A stretch of 64,000 nucleotides of DNA from Collinsella sp. AM18-10 (GCF_003471585.1 NZ_QRJO01000005.1:62001-126000), one strand, 5' to 3'; shown: positions 1 to 8,198, counted from the first letter of the stretch. Translations and numbers: made by a program. Notes: generated from the sequence alone by a model not told the origin.

Positions 1-1
1 G

Positions 2-1456
2 GACGTGATCCGCGCATCGGAGATGCTCGGCAAAAAACTCGGCAAGAGTCAGATGAGCCAATATGTGAGCGGCAAGACGATTCCGCGGCGCGATGTGGCT
101 GAGCTGCTCGCCCGTATTTTGGAGGTCGATGTTACCTGGCTGCTTGCCGGCGACGCCGATCAAGGCGAGGCATCATCACCCCGCAACGATTCCAAGCCCG
201 AACCCCATCCCTCAGCTCAAATTGCAAGGAGCACCACCATGCGTACTTTTTCTAAATCCACCAAGCTCGATAACGTCCTGTATGACGTGCGCGGTCCCGT
301 CGTCGACGAGGCCGCCCGTATGGAGGACGAGGGCGAGCGCATCCTCAAGCTCAATATCGGCAACCCGGCGCCCTTCGGTTTCCGCACGCCCGATGAGGTC
401 ATCAAGGACATGCGCCAGCAGCTGCCCGACTGCGAAGGCTATTCCAACTCGCGTGGCCTGTTCTCCGCGCGCAAGGCGATCATGCAGTATTCGCAGATCA
501 AGGGCCTGCCCAACGTTCAGATGGAGCATATCTACACGGGCAACGGCGTGTCCGAGCTCATTCAGCTTTCGATGAACGCGCTGCTCGACAATGGCGACGA
601 GATTCTGATCCCCAGCCCCGACTATCCGCTCTGGACGGCGTGCGCAACCCTTGCCGGCGGTCATCCCGTGCACTATCTGTGCGATGAGCAGGCGGATTGG
701 TATCCCGACCTGGAGGATATGGAGTCCAAGATCACGAGCGCGACCAAAGCCCTCGTCATCATCAACCCCAACAACCCCACGGGTTCCGTCTATCCGCGCG
801 AGGTGCTCGAGGGCATCGTCGAGGTTGCACGCAGGCATCAGCTGATGATCTTTGCTGATGAGATCTACGACCGCCTGTGCATGGACGGCTACGAGCACGT
901 CTCGATTGCCTCGCTCGCTCCCGATCTGCCCTGCGTCACCTTTAGCGGTCTGTCCAAGTCGCACATGATCGCGGGCTATCGTATTGGCTGGATGGTGCTT
1001 TCGGGCAACCAGCGCTGCATGAGCGACTTCATCATGGGCATCAACATGCTCTCCAACATGCGCCTGTGCTCCAACGTGCCGGCTCAGTCGATCGTTCAGA
1101 CGGCGCTCGGTGGCCATCAGTCCGTCAACGACTACATCCGCCCCGGCGGCCGTGTCTACGAGCAGCGCAACTTTGTGTATGAGGCGCTCAACAAGATTGA
1201 CGGCATCTCGGTGGTTAAGCCGCGTGCGGCGTTCTACATCTTCCCCAAGATGGATGTGAAGAAGTTCAACATTACCGATGACGAGCAGTTCGCCCTTGAC
1301 CTGCTGCACGAGAAGAAGATCCTGATCACGCGCGGCGGCGGCTTCAACTGGGCTGAGCCCGACCACTTCCGTATCGTGTACCTGCCGCGCATGGAAGTGC
1401 TCAAGGAGTCCCTCGAAGACCTCGCCGACTTCTTCGATCACTACCGCCAGAGCTAG
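2..1456 (+). CDS. alaA: Alanine aminotransferase (AlaA type) with N-terminal HTH extension, open at left edge
   Basis: From position 239 the product (405 residues) is a fold-type I PLP aminotransferase that aligns from memory with E. coli AlaA over its whole length: the N-terminal KSTKLDNVLYDVRGPV segment, LNIGNPAPFGF, INPNNPTG and the PLP-lysine segment SGLSKSHMIAGYRIGW (Lys240 counted from 239). AlaA makes alanine from pyruvate and glutamate in the cytosol. The frame stays open upstream to the window edge, and the first 50 or so visible residues look like an XRE-type helix-turn-helix (SQMSQYVSGKTIPRRDVAEL) followed by a 25-residue polar linker. A strong AAGGAG at 226-231 sits 7 nt before ATG 239, so both a long HTH-fused form and a normal-length enzyme may be made. 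Identity of the enzyme is secure; the true start of the long form lies outside the window. Confidence 0.9.
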   Translation, partial: DVIRASEMLGKKLGKSQMSQYVSGKTIPRRDVAELLARILEVDVTWLLAGDADQGEASSPRNDSKPEPHPSAQIARSTTMRTFSKSTKLDNVLYDVRGPVVDEAARMEDEGERILKLNIGNPAPFGFRTPDEVIKDMRQQLPDCEGYSNSRGLFSARKAIMQYSQIKGLPNVQMEHIYTGNGVSELIQLSMNALLDNGDEILIPSPDYPLWTACATLAGGHPVHYLCDEQADWYPDLEDMESKITSATKALVIINPNNPTGSVYPREVLEGIVEVARRHQLMIFADEIYDRLCMDGYEHVSIASLAPDLPCVTFSGLSKSHMIAGYRIGWMVLSGNQRCMSDFIMGINMLSNMRLCSNVPAQSIVQTALGGHQSVNDYIRPGGRVYEQRNFVYEALNKIDGISVVKPRAAFYIFPKMDVKKFNITDDEQFALDLLHEKKILITRGGGFNWAEPDHFRIVYLPRMEVLKESLEDLADFFDHYRQS

Positions 1457-1480
1457 TGGGATAGAAGTTCCGCACTATGA

Positions 1481-1516
1481 AAAGCTCCCTGCAGTTGTTT
1501 TGCTGCAGGGAGCTTT
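1481..1516. terminator. Bidirectional terminator between alaA and def
   Basis: A perfect 14-bp stem (1481-1494 with 1503-1516) and 8-nt loop sit between two convergent genes, with A-rich and T-rich flanks on both sides. Confidence 0.85.
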
Positions 1517-1531
1517 CTTGAATCGGCGGAA

Positions 1532-1942
1532 CTAAATAACGATTCCGCAACAGTGGTCGATTTCGTGTTGGATGATTTCGGCGGTGTAGCCCGAGAAGTT
1601 TTTGATGCGGTGGACGAAATTCTCGTCCAAATACTCAACCTTAATGCGGCGATAGCGAGTACAGGGGCGCTCGCCGGAAAGCGAGAGACATCCTTCGCTC
1701 GTCTGATAGGAATTGACCTGCTCAAGAATTTGAGGGTTGTACATCAGCAGCGCCCTGTTGCCGTCCTTTACGCAGATGATGCGTTTGCGCACGCCAATCA
1801 TGTTGGCGGCAAGGCCCACGCACTCGTGCTCATGCTCATGGAGCGTATCCAGGAGGTCCTGCCCGGTCGCGGCATCGTCGGGTCCCGCGTCTTCGGAAGG
1901 CAGGCGCAAAAAGAACTCGGATTTCATGATGGGCTTAATCAT
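1532..1942 (-). CDS. def: Peptide deformylase, short divergent type
   Basis: Predicted metal-dependent deformylase that removes the formyl group from nascent proteins. Motif II is EGCLS and motif III is QHEIDH, the metal-binding set. Motif I reads GLAANMIG, where the usual glutamine of GLAAxQxG is a methionine. The protein is 136 residues, shorter than the E. coli enzyme (about 169) because the C-terminal helix is missing; short deformylases with this motif occur in Firmicutes and related gut bacteria. It converges on alaA and is transcribed away from the MFS gene. A second, canonical deformylase may exist elsewhere in the genome, so this copy may be accessory. Confidence 0.88.
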   Translation of the reverse strand: MIKPIMKSEFFLRLPSEDAGPDDAATGQDLLDTLHEHEHECVGLAANMIGVRKRIICVKDGNRALLMYNPQILEQVNSYQTSEGCLSLSGERPCTRYRRIKVEYLDENFVHRIKNFSGYTAEIIQHEIDHCCGIVI

Positions 1943-2146
1943 GGCGGGCTCCTCATGTCTCGTGCTTTCGTGGACTTTTAATAATAGCGCGGAAGGAAAG
2001 CTGCGCGTCAGCGTTACAATCTTTCAACGTTGGACCATGTTGTCGGATCCGTCGCGTGCGGCGTCTGACGTAAGTCTAGGGCTCATGCTCGCCCTGGACT
2101 GTTCCTCTGGGGCGATGCGACTGTCGTTCCAAGAGGAAGGAAATGC

Positions 2147-3562
2147 ATGGGGAGCAAATCTCAGCAACAAGTTCAAGCAACGCCATCGGCCACTTCGGCG
2201 TTTCTCGTCGTAATGTATATTGCAGCCTTTGTCGCCGCGTTTAACGAGAACATCATTAACGTGGCACTGCACGATATCATGGCGGCCTTTTCGGTGAGTG
2301 CCACCACGGCGCAGTGGCTAGTTTCGGGATACATGATCGTGACGTCGATCTTTACGGCCATCATGGCCTTTCTGTCCGGTCGTTTCTCGACGCGCAAGCT
2401 GCTGTTTTTCGCATGCGGATGCATGGTCGCCGGAGAAGTCCTGTGCCTGGTCGCCCCGTCGTTTACCGTTTTGCTGCCAAGTCGTATTTTGCAGGCTGCG
2501 GGATCGGGCATCTTGTTTCCGCTCATGATGAATGTGGTGCTATCTTGTGCTCCGCGCGAGAAGCTCGGTCTGTATCTGAGCCTGGGCGGTGCCTGCATTA
2601 CGCTAGGGCCGGCGTTTGGGCCCGTGATTAGTGGTCTTATGTGCACGTTGTTTGGCTGGAGGGCGGTGTTCGTAGTGCCGCTGGTGGGCGGTGTCGTGGT
2701 CGCCGCGGCGGCAGCAAAGCTCGTTCGGAATGTCGGAGAGCGCTCGAACACCACGCTTGATATTCTGTCGGTTGTTTTGCTCGCCGCCGGCATTACGGCG
2801 TTTGTGTATTCCGTAGGCGAGTTCTCGACCAATGTGATGGCCGGTATCGCGACGCTTTTCGCCGCTGCTGTGGTGCTCGGCCTGTTTGCGGTTCGTCAGC
2901 TCAAGCTCAAGCATCCGGTGCTTAACGTGCGTCCCATGGCGAGCGTTCGTTTTTGGCCTGCATGCCTGCTTGTGGTGGTGTCGATGATGACGACGTTCTC
3001 GATGAGCGTTTTGTTGCCGCTCTATTTTGAGGGCGCATACGGCATGACCGCACTTGTCGCGGGTTTGCTCATTTTGCCGGCGATCGCCTGCAACGCCGTG
3101 ACCTCGATTGTGGGCGGACGCGTGATGGATGCCCGTGGTGCGTGGCCGCTGCTGCCGGTCGGCTTTGCCCTGATCGCTGTGGGGCAGACGGCAATCTCGA
3201 TGACCGCGGCAAGCATGAACATCGGCGTTGTCGTGCTGCTGACCGTTGTGGTGTATGCCGGCGTCGGTTTGGTACTGAGCCCCTCGCAGACCGCCGGTTT
3301 GGAGACGCTTCCCGCCGCTGAGCATCCTCACGGAACGGCATTGCTTAACACGTGGAACATGATTGCCGCGTCGTTTGGTCCGTCGCTGTTTATCGGCCTG
3401 CTTTCGAGTTCTGCGGTGGCTGCTGGCGCCGCAGGCGTTGCGTCGGACGTTGCCCAGGCGATAGGATTTGCAGCCGCCGTGCGCGTGGCGGCCGTGATTG
3501 CCGTTGTCGGGTTCGCGGTGTCGCTGGTGTACGCTCGCCGCGAGTCGCACATGTCGCATTAA
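2147..3562 (+). CDS. MFS drug exporter, DHA2 (EmrB/QacA) family
   Basis: Integral membrane protein of 471 residues with about 14 hydrophobic segments, as expected for the 14-helix DHA2 group of proton-coupled drug exporters. The start is supported by GAGGAAGG just upstream of ATG 2147. Visible family marks are the N-terminal NENIINVALHDI, the motif-A-like loop FLSGRFSTRKLL after helix 2, and the motif-C-like GGACITLGPAFGPVISG in helix 5, typical of antiporters. It stands alone, divergent from def. The substrate cannot be read from sequence; multidrug, bile-salt or dye export are all possible. Confidence 0.87.
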   Translation: MGSKSQQQVQATPSATSAFLVVMYIAAFVAAFNENIINVALHDIMAAFSVSATTAQWLVSGYMIVTSIFTAIMAFLSGRFSTRKLLFFACGCMVAGEVLCLVAPSFTVLLPSRILQAAGSGILFPLMMNVVLSCAPREKLGLYLSLGGACITLGPAFGPVISGLMCTLFGWRAVFVVPLVGGVVVAAAAAKLVRNVGERSNTTLDILSVVLLAAGITAFVYSVGEFSTNVMAGIATLFAAAVVLGLFAVRQLKLKHPVLNVRPMASVRFWPACLLVVVSMMTTFSMSVLLPLYFEGAYGMTALVAGLLILPAIACNAVTSIVGGRVMDARGAWPLLPVGFALIAVGQTAISMTAASMNIGVVVLLTVVVYAGVGLVLSPSQTAGLETLPAAEHPHGTALLNTWNMIAASFGPSLFIGLLSSSAVAAGAAGVASDVAQAIGFAAAVRVAAVIAVVGFAVSLVYARRESHMSH

Positions 3563-3714
3563 TGTGTGCACATAGATTCTGCAGCTAGATTGGATGGCGA
3601 CACCATAAACTAATGGACGTTTTGCCGAGAGGCATGAATGTATAAAGCGCAAAGAGTGCGCGACGGGCCCCGCGAATGGGGCGATGATGCCCGAGAGGGC
3701 CAAGAAGGAGTCTC

Positions 3715-4623
3715 ATGTCTGAGAACGAAGAGATCATGAACGAGACCGAGAACGAGACCATGGCTGCCGAGGTCGAGGCAGTCGAGACCGTGGAGACCGA
3801 AGCTGCTGAGGTTGAGGCTGCTGACGAGGTTTCCGCCGAGGAGGCCGAGGTTGTCGAGGCCGCCGCTGATTACGATGACGAAGAGCTGATGGACAAGATG
3901 CAGAAGGCCGCCCGCCTGCTGCGCAGCCGTCGCTTTGCTATTTCCAAGGAGGAGGAGGCCAAGGCCGAGCGCATGGCGAACATCGAGCGCGCCATCAAGC
4001 TTCTTGACCTCAAGCCCAAGATGGAGCAGAAGGAAATGTCCGACCTGCTGGGCATGCGCCTTCGTGAGCTCGATGGCCTGATGGCCGAGGCCGAGGCTGC
4101 CGATCTGGTCGGCCGCATCGACGACGCCGAGGGCGATATGCGCAAGATCGTTGTCTTCGCTGCCGAGGATGCCGCTGAGGGCCTGGTCGAGCTTGCCAAC
4201 AAGAAGGAGAAGCTCCTGCCCGAGCTTTCTTACGAGGAGGCTACCGAGCTGATGGCCGCTCTCGATAAGGTTATCGCTCCGCTCGTCGCCATGGGCCTGG
4301 ACGAGGACCGCGGTCCTCGCGGCGGCCGTGACGAGCGCGGTGGCCGTGGCGGCGACCGTGGCGGTCGCGGCGGCTTTGGCGATCGCGGTGGCCGTGGCGG
4401 CGACCGTGGCGGTCGCGGTGGCGATCGCGGTGGCCGTGGCGGCTTTGGCGACCGTGGCGGCGACCGTGGCGGTCGCGGCGGCTTTGGCGGCAACCGTGGT
4501 GGCTATGGCGATCGCGGTGGCAACCGTGGCGGCTTTCGCGGCAACCGTGGTAACGACCGCGGCGGTCGCGGTGGCGATCGTGGCGGCCGCAACGGTGGCG
4601 GCTTTCGCGGCAACCGCTTCTAG
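3715..4623 (+). CDS. Acidic, winged-helix protein with long RGG-repeat tail
   Basis: 302 residues in three blocks. Residues 1-60 are very acidic (runs of E, A and V). Residues 60-185 are helical and resemble a MarR-like winged helix (segments ERAIKLLDLKPKMEQKEMSD, LLGMRLRELDGLMAEAEAA). Residues from about 197 to the end are almost purely G, R, D, F and N in RGG, GDRGG and RGGFG repeats. Such tails bind RNA and promote condensation in eukaryotic proteins and occur on some bacterial RNA helicases. AAGGAG lies 4 nt before the ATG. The gene is monocistronic and is followed at once by a composite hairpin element. I do not recognise a named family; a nucleic-acid-binding role is inferred from the tail and the winged helix. 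Confidence 0.75.
   Translation: MSENEEIMNETENETMAAEVEAVETVETEAAEVEAADEVSAEEAEVVEAAADYDDEELMDKMQKAARLLRSRRFAISKEEEAKAERMANIERAIKLLDLKPKMEQKEMSDLLGMRLRELDGLMAEAEAADLVGRIDDAEGDMRKIVVFAAEDAAEGLVELANKKEKLLPELSYEEATELMAALDKVIAPLVAMGLDEDRGPRGGRDERGGRGGDRGGRGGFGDRGGRGGDRGGRGGDRGGRGGFGDRGGDRGGRGGFGGNRGGYGDRGGNRGGFRGNRGNDRGGRGGDRGGRNGGGFRGNRF
4302..4620 (+). repeat. In-gene tandem repeats encoding the RGG tail
   Basis: Short degenerate repeats around ggcgaccgtggcggtcgc encode GDRGGRGG and RGGFGDRGG units. Repeat number is likely to vary between strains by slippage. Confidence 0.85.
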
Positions 4624-4775
4624 TTGAGTTACGCGGTTTTACCAAACCGCGTAACTAGTTGACGCTGCGCGACGCCCAGGGCGACAATTTGTCATTCAAA
4701 AGGCAAGGCATGACCAGAAGGTCTATGCCTTGCCTTTTTCATGCCAACTTGTTCGCCCTGGGCGTCGCTCGCTGG
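4624..4775 (+). repeat. Composite two-hairpin element, copy 1
   Basis: It begins right after the stop of the RGG gene. Hairpin 1 pairs 4627-4639 with 4644-4656 around a TACC loop. A linker with GACGCTGCGC follows. Hairpin 2 pairs 4669-4687 with 4749-4768 as an outer stem and 4698-4711 with 4725-4738 as an inner stem, capped by GACCAGAAGGTCT. The second copy is at 60228-60377. Stem sequences differ between copies but stay paired, while both loops and the flanks TTGTCATTCAA and TCATGCCAA are conserved. It may act as a terminator, a structured RNA or a mobile repeat. A Collinsella structured-RNA motif has been described in the literature, but I cannot recall its consensus, so identity with it is open. 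Confidence 0.85.
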
Positions 4776-4825
4776 CGTTGCCAAAACATCGGCGTAATTT
4801 CTGTTGCCAAAAATGATTCGTTGCA

Positions 4826-4857
4826 AGTAGTCATTGGAGACGTTCTTAAATGACTAC
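4826..4857. repeat. Imperfect palindrome related to the GACGTTCTT family
   Basis: GTAGTCATT (4827-4835) pairs with AATGACTAC (4849-4857) around GACGTTCTTAA. It looks like a degenerate relative of the palindromes at 60414 and 62000. Confidence 0.6.
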
Positions 4858-4862
4858 ATAGC

Positions 4863-4930
4863 ATGAGAGTGGATAATCTCCCGGTTTGAGCCTGCATTCA
4901 AGCTCAAAGTGGGAGATTATCCACTCTCAT
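4863..4930. repeat. Long perfect palindrome downstream of pdxT
   Basis: A 20-bp perfect stem (4863-4882 with 4911-4930) encloses a second pairing of TTTGAGC with GCTCAAA. No clear T-tract follows on either strand. It sits about 40 bp beyond the pdxT stop and may stabilise or end that transcript. Confidence 0.8.
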
Positions 4931-4970
4931 TTGTTGTATGTCCGAAAATCCACGCTCGTTTAAATTCTAC

Positions 4971-5558
4971 CTACATTTGTAGGAACAGTTCGTGGAGGCG
5001 GGTGTCTTCATCGAGTTCGGGGTGGAAGGTTACGCCGAGCTGGTTGCCCTGGCGGGCGGCGACGATGCGGCCATCGACCTCTGCCAAGGCCTTGGCGTCG
5101 CCGTGGACCTCGACGATGCGGGGCGCGCGGATAAATGTCAGCGGCACTTCACCGTCGATGCCGTCTACCTGTCCCTTGGTGCGAAAACTGCCGAGCTGTC
5201 TGCCATAGGCATTGCGCTCAACGAGCACATCCATGGTTGCCAAACGCGGCGTGCCCTTATCGTCATGAGCGGCAAGGTCGTGAGCCAGCAGAATCAGGCC
5301 GGCGCAGGTGCCCAGGACGGGCATGCCTTCAGCGATACGGGTACGAAGCTCCTCGAGCATGCCCAACTCATCAAGCAGTTTCCCTTGAACGGTAGACTCG
5401 CCGCCGGGAAGTACCAGACGGTCAAAGTTCTGCTTCAAATCAGCCGCCTGCCTCAGCTCAATACAGCGTGCGCCCAGCTCAGATAGCCTTGCCTCATGCT
5501 CGGCAAAAGCGCCTTGGACCGCCAGCACGGCAACCGTTTGGTGTGCATAATCGCTCAT
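4971..5558 (-). CDS. pdxT: PLP synthase glutaminase subunit PdxT
   Basis: Class I glutamine amidotransferase of 195 residues that hydrolyses glutamine and channels ammonia to PdxS for pyridoxal 5'-phosphate synthesis. The nucleophile is Cys85 in GTCAGLIL; the rest of the triad is His179 and Glu181 in TFHPELD. The PGGEST loop at 51-56 is typical of PdxT. It starts 20 bp after the pdxS stop with AAAGGA upstream, so the two are one operon. Full length for the family. Confidence 0.97.
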   Translation of the reverse strand: MSDYAHQTVAVLAVQGAFAEHEARLSELGARCIELRQAADLKQNFDRLVLPGGESTVQGKLLDELGMLEELRTRIAEGMPVLGTCAGLILLAHDLAAHDDKGTPRLATMDVLVERNAYGRQLGSFRTKGQVDGIDGEVPLTFIRAPRIVEVHGDAKALAEVDGRIVAARQGNQLGVTFHPELDEDTRLHELFLQM

Positions 5559-5578
5559 GTGCGATCCTTTCTGCTGGA

Positions 5579-6469
5579 CTAGCGCCCGCGCTCTTCCATG
5601 ATAATCTCGATCTCGTCGGCGTTGATGCCCACCATAGCCTCGCCCAGGTCCTCCGAAAGCTCGGCGATGAGCTTGGCGTCGGTGAAGTTTGCCACGGCCT
5701 TGACGATGGCGGCGGCGCGCTTGGCGGGGTCGCCGCTCTTAAAGATGCCCGAGCCAACAAAGACGCCCTCGGCGCCCAGCTGCATCATCAGCGCGGCGTC
5801 GGCGGGGGTCGCGACTCCGCCGGCGGCAAAGTTTACGACGGGGAGCTTGCCCGTGGCATGGACCTCGCGCACCAGCTCGACCGGAACCTGCAGCTGCTTG
5901 GCTGCCTCAAAGAGCTCGTCGTCGCGCAGGGCAACAACGTCGCGGATCTGCTTTTGGATCTTGCGCATATGGCGCACGGCCTGAACGACGTCGCCCGTGC
6001 CCGGCTCGCCCTTGGTGCGAATCATCGTGGCGCCCTCAGCAACACGGCGCAACGCCTCGCCCAGATCGCGGGCACCGCAGACAAACGGCACGTCAAACTG
6101 GGTCTTGTTGATGTGATAGACATCATCGGCGGGGGAGAGGACCTCGGATTCGTCGATGTAGTCGATTTCGATGGCCTGCAGGATCTGCGCCTCGACAATG
6201 TGGCCGATGCGGCACTTGGCCATAACGGGGATGGAGACAGCTTTTTGGATGCCCTTGATCATCTTGGGATCACTCATGCGCGAGACGCCGCCTGCGGCGC
6301 GGATGTCGGCCGGGATACGCTCGAGCGCCATGACGGCGCAGGCGCCCGCCTCCTCGGCGATGCGTGCTTGCTCGGGCGTGGTGACGTCCATGATGACGCC
6401 GCCCTTGAGCATCTGCGCGAGCTCGCGATTGAGTTTGACGCGATCTGCCTTGCTGGTCTGTTCTGCCAT
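5579..6469 (-). CDS. pdxS: PLP synthase lyase subunit PdxS
   Basis: Makes pyridoxal 5'-phosphate from ribose 5-phosphate, glyceraldehyde 3-phosphate and ammonia from PdxT, as a dodecameric TIM-barrel complex. The two catalytic lysines are visible in [10 protein letters not shown] and [10 protein letters not shown]; the phosphate-binding glycine segment [11 protein letters not shown] is near the C-terminus. I start at 6469 ([10 protein letters not shown], 296 residues) because GGGAG precedes this ATG at the right distance; an ATG nine codons upstream has no such site. First gene of pdxST, divergent from the MocR-type regulator. Confidence 0.97.
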   Translation of the reverse strand: MAEQTSKADRVKLNRELAQMLKGGVIMDVTTPEQARIAEEAGACAVMALERIPADIRAAGGVSRMSDPKMIKGIQKAVSIPVMAKCRIGHIVEAQILQAIEIDYIDESEVLSPADDVYHINKTQFDVPFVCGARDLGEALRRVAEGATMIRTKGEPGTGDVVQAVRHMRKIQKQIRDVVALRDDELFEAAKQLQVPVELVREVHATGKLPVVNFAAGGVATPADAALMMQLGAEGVFVGSGIFKSGDPAKRAAAIVKAVANFTDAKLIAELSEDLGEAMVGINADEIEIIMEERGR

Positions 6470-6559
6470 GGTTGCTCCCTTGGTTGGCATGTGCATTGCT
6501 TGACGGAAAATCCTATCGGGGAGCTGGGCATGGCAAAATACTCAGTTTTCGAGATAATA

Positions 6560-6603
6560 ATAAGGTCAGCTTAATACCAGATTGAACAGCTCGATAAGGT
6601 CAG
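6560..6603. promoter_or_regulatory. Direct-repeat candidate operator for PdxR
   Basis: ATAAGGTCAG occurs at 6560-6569 and again at 6594-6603, 34 bp start to start (about three helical turns), between pdxS and pdxR. MocR-family regulators such as GabR and PdxR are known to bind spaced direct repeats. The right copy runs into the pdxR ribosome-binding region, which would fit autoregulation. Confidence 0.6.
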
Positions 6604-6614
6604 GTGATATACTC

Positions 6615-8054
6615 ATGCTTGACTACAATTTGGAAAAACGCGGCGAAGCATCGCTCTATGAGTATGTTTACCAGCAAATCCGAGATGATATCGTAGCTGG
6701 ACGCATTACGGCGGGGGAGCATCTGCCGTCCAAGCGCGCCTTTGCCAGTCATCTGGGAATCAGTGTTATTACCATCGAGAATGCATATAGCCAGTTACTC
6801 GCTGAGGGCTATATTTGCTCAATGCCACGTCGTGGCTACTACGCTTGCGAGCTTCCGGATGCACCGGTTTTGGCTTCGGCTGCGGAGGGCATCGACCGAG
6901 ATGCCGTCTCTGTGGGCCCCATCGTGCATGATGTCAACGGACAGGTCGAGCGATTCGATGCGCTTTCTCCTTCTGCTTTGGAGGCGGCGCGGCTTTGGCA
7001 AAGCGCGCTACGGGCGACGCTGGCATCCGAAGATGAGCGCGAAATCTTTTCGCCCGCACCGGCGCAGGGCACTGCTCGGCTACGACGCGCAATTGCTCGC
7101 CATCTGCGCGGGATAAGGGGTATGAATGTCGACCCCAACAACATTGTTATCGGTGCGGGCGCCCAGCTGCTCGATACCATGTTGGTTCAGTTGCTTGGAG
7201 CCGACAAGGTGTATGCCGTTGAGGATCCGGGCTATTTGCGCCTGACGCGCATCTATCAGGCTATGGGCTGCGAAGTGCGTCATATCCCGTTGGACGGTGA
7301 AGGCGTGGACTTGAGTGCTCTGCAGAAAACCGGGGCGGATGTCCTTCACCTGATGCCGTCTCACCAATATCCGACCGGCCTTGTGACGAGCATTGCGCGT
7401 CGCTATGCCCTGCTGAGCTGGGCCGCCGAGCAGCCGGACCGGTATCTCATCGAAGATGACTTTGATTGTGAGTTTCGCCTTGCCGGCAAGCCGATTCCCG
7501 CGCTCGCGTCGATCGATGCCGCCCAATCGGTCATCTACACCAACACCTTTTCAAAAAGTCTGTCGTCGGCCCTGCGTTTGGCGTATATGGTCCTGCCTGA
7601 TGAGCTGATGGAACGGTTTAGGCGCAACCTTGGTTTTTACGCCTCGTCGGTGAGTTCTGTTGACCAGGTCGCTTTGGCTCGCTTGCTGGAATCGGGTGAT
7701 TACGAGCGACATGTGAACCGCGTGCGCGTTCGAGCTCGCGAGGCGCGTGATGGCCTGACGGCGCTTGTGCGAAAGGCGTTTCCGGCGGGGGAGTTTTTGG
7801 TTGAGCACGCGGATGCCGGCCTCTACTGCGTCGTAGTTGCGGAGTGCGATAGGGGCGGAAACTCTTTTACACGCGCCCTCGCGCGCTCGAGCATCCCTTA
7901 CATCGATATCAATGACTGTTTTTGGTGTCCCGATGGCGCACATGGATCTTCAAACCCGACTCGAATCCTTGTCCAGTACGACGATTTGAGTCCAAATGAG
8001 CTAAATACCCTGGAATCGCAGCTAATGGGCGCACCCTCTAACCTAAGTGAGTAG
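6615..8054 (+). CDS. pdxR: MocR-type regulator of PLP synthesis (PdxR-like)
   Basis: 479 residues. The N-terminal GntR winged helix (about 1-75) has the signature IVAGRITAGEHLPSKRAFAS, followed by LGISVITIENAYSQLLAEGY. Residues from about 115 form a fold-type I aminotransferase-like domain with the PLP-lysine segment TFSKSLSSALRLAYM and the ligand segment EDDFDCEFR. In this family PLP binding to the C-terminal domain changes DNA binding. Divergence from pdxST strongly suggests PdxR, which senses PLP and controls pdxST. ATG 6615 is preferred because AGGTGA precedes it. The last codons, encoding LSE and the stop, lie inside a 123-bp repeat (copy A), so the original C-terminus may have been altered. 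Confidence 0.85.
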   Translation: MLDYNLEKRGEASLYEYVYQQIRDDIVAGRITAGEHLPSKRAFASHLGISVITIENAYSQLLAEGYICSMPRRGYYACELPDAPVLASAAEGIDRDAVSVGPIVHDVNGQVERFDALSPSALEAARLWQSALRATLASEDEREIFSPAPAQGTARLRRAIARHLRGIRGMNVDPNNIVIGAGAQLLDTMLVQLLGADKVYAVEDPGYLRLTRIYQAMGCEVRHIPLDGEGVDLSALQKTGADVLHLMPSHQYPTGLVTSIARRYALLSWAAEQPDRYLIEDDFDCEFRLAGKPIPALASIDAAQSVIYTNTFSKSLSSALRLAYMVLPDELMERFRRNLGFYASSVSSVDQVALARLLESGDYERHVNRVRVRAREARDGLTALVRKAFPAGEFLVEHADAGLYCVVVAECDRGGNSFTRALARSSIPYIDINDCFWCPDGAHGSSNPTRILVQYDDLSPNELNTLESQLMGAPSNLSE

Positions 8055-8163
8055 GCTTTTAGCGTGAGGAGGACCAGGCCGTTTTGTAGCAAGCTATCTA
8101 CCTGCGATTTTGTGAAGCAGTTTAGTCGGTCTGCTCGGCGGGTCCTAAATAGTCTACTCACTT
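8043..8163. repeat. 123-bp TIR element, copy A
   Basis: Bounded by CTAAGTGAGTAGGCTTTT on the left and AAATAGTCTACTCACTT on the right, with an internal GGCCGTTTTGTAGCAAG and TCTACCTGCG. Related to the copies at 9464-9586 and 19498-19620. Its left end supplies the CTA AGT GAG TAG that ends pdxR. No transposase is linked, so it looks like a non-autonomous element or a structured 3' repeat. Confidence 0.85.
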
Positions 8164-8198
8164 GCCGCGCAAGGCTTCCGCATGAGAAAAGAAGCGGG

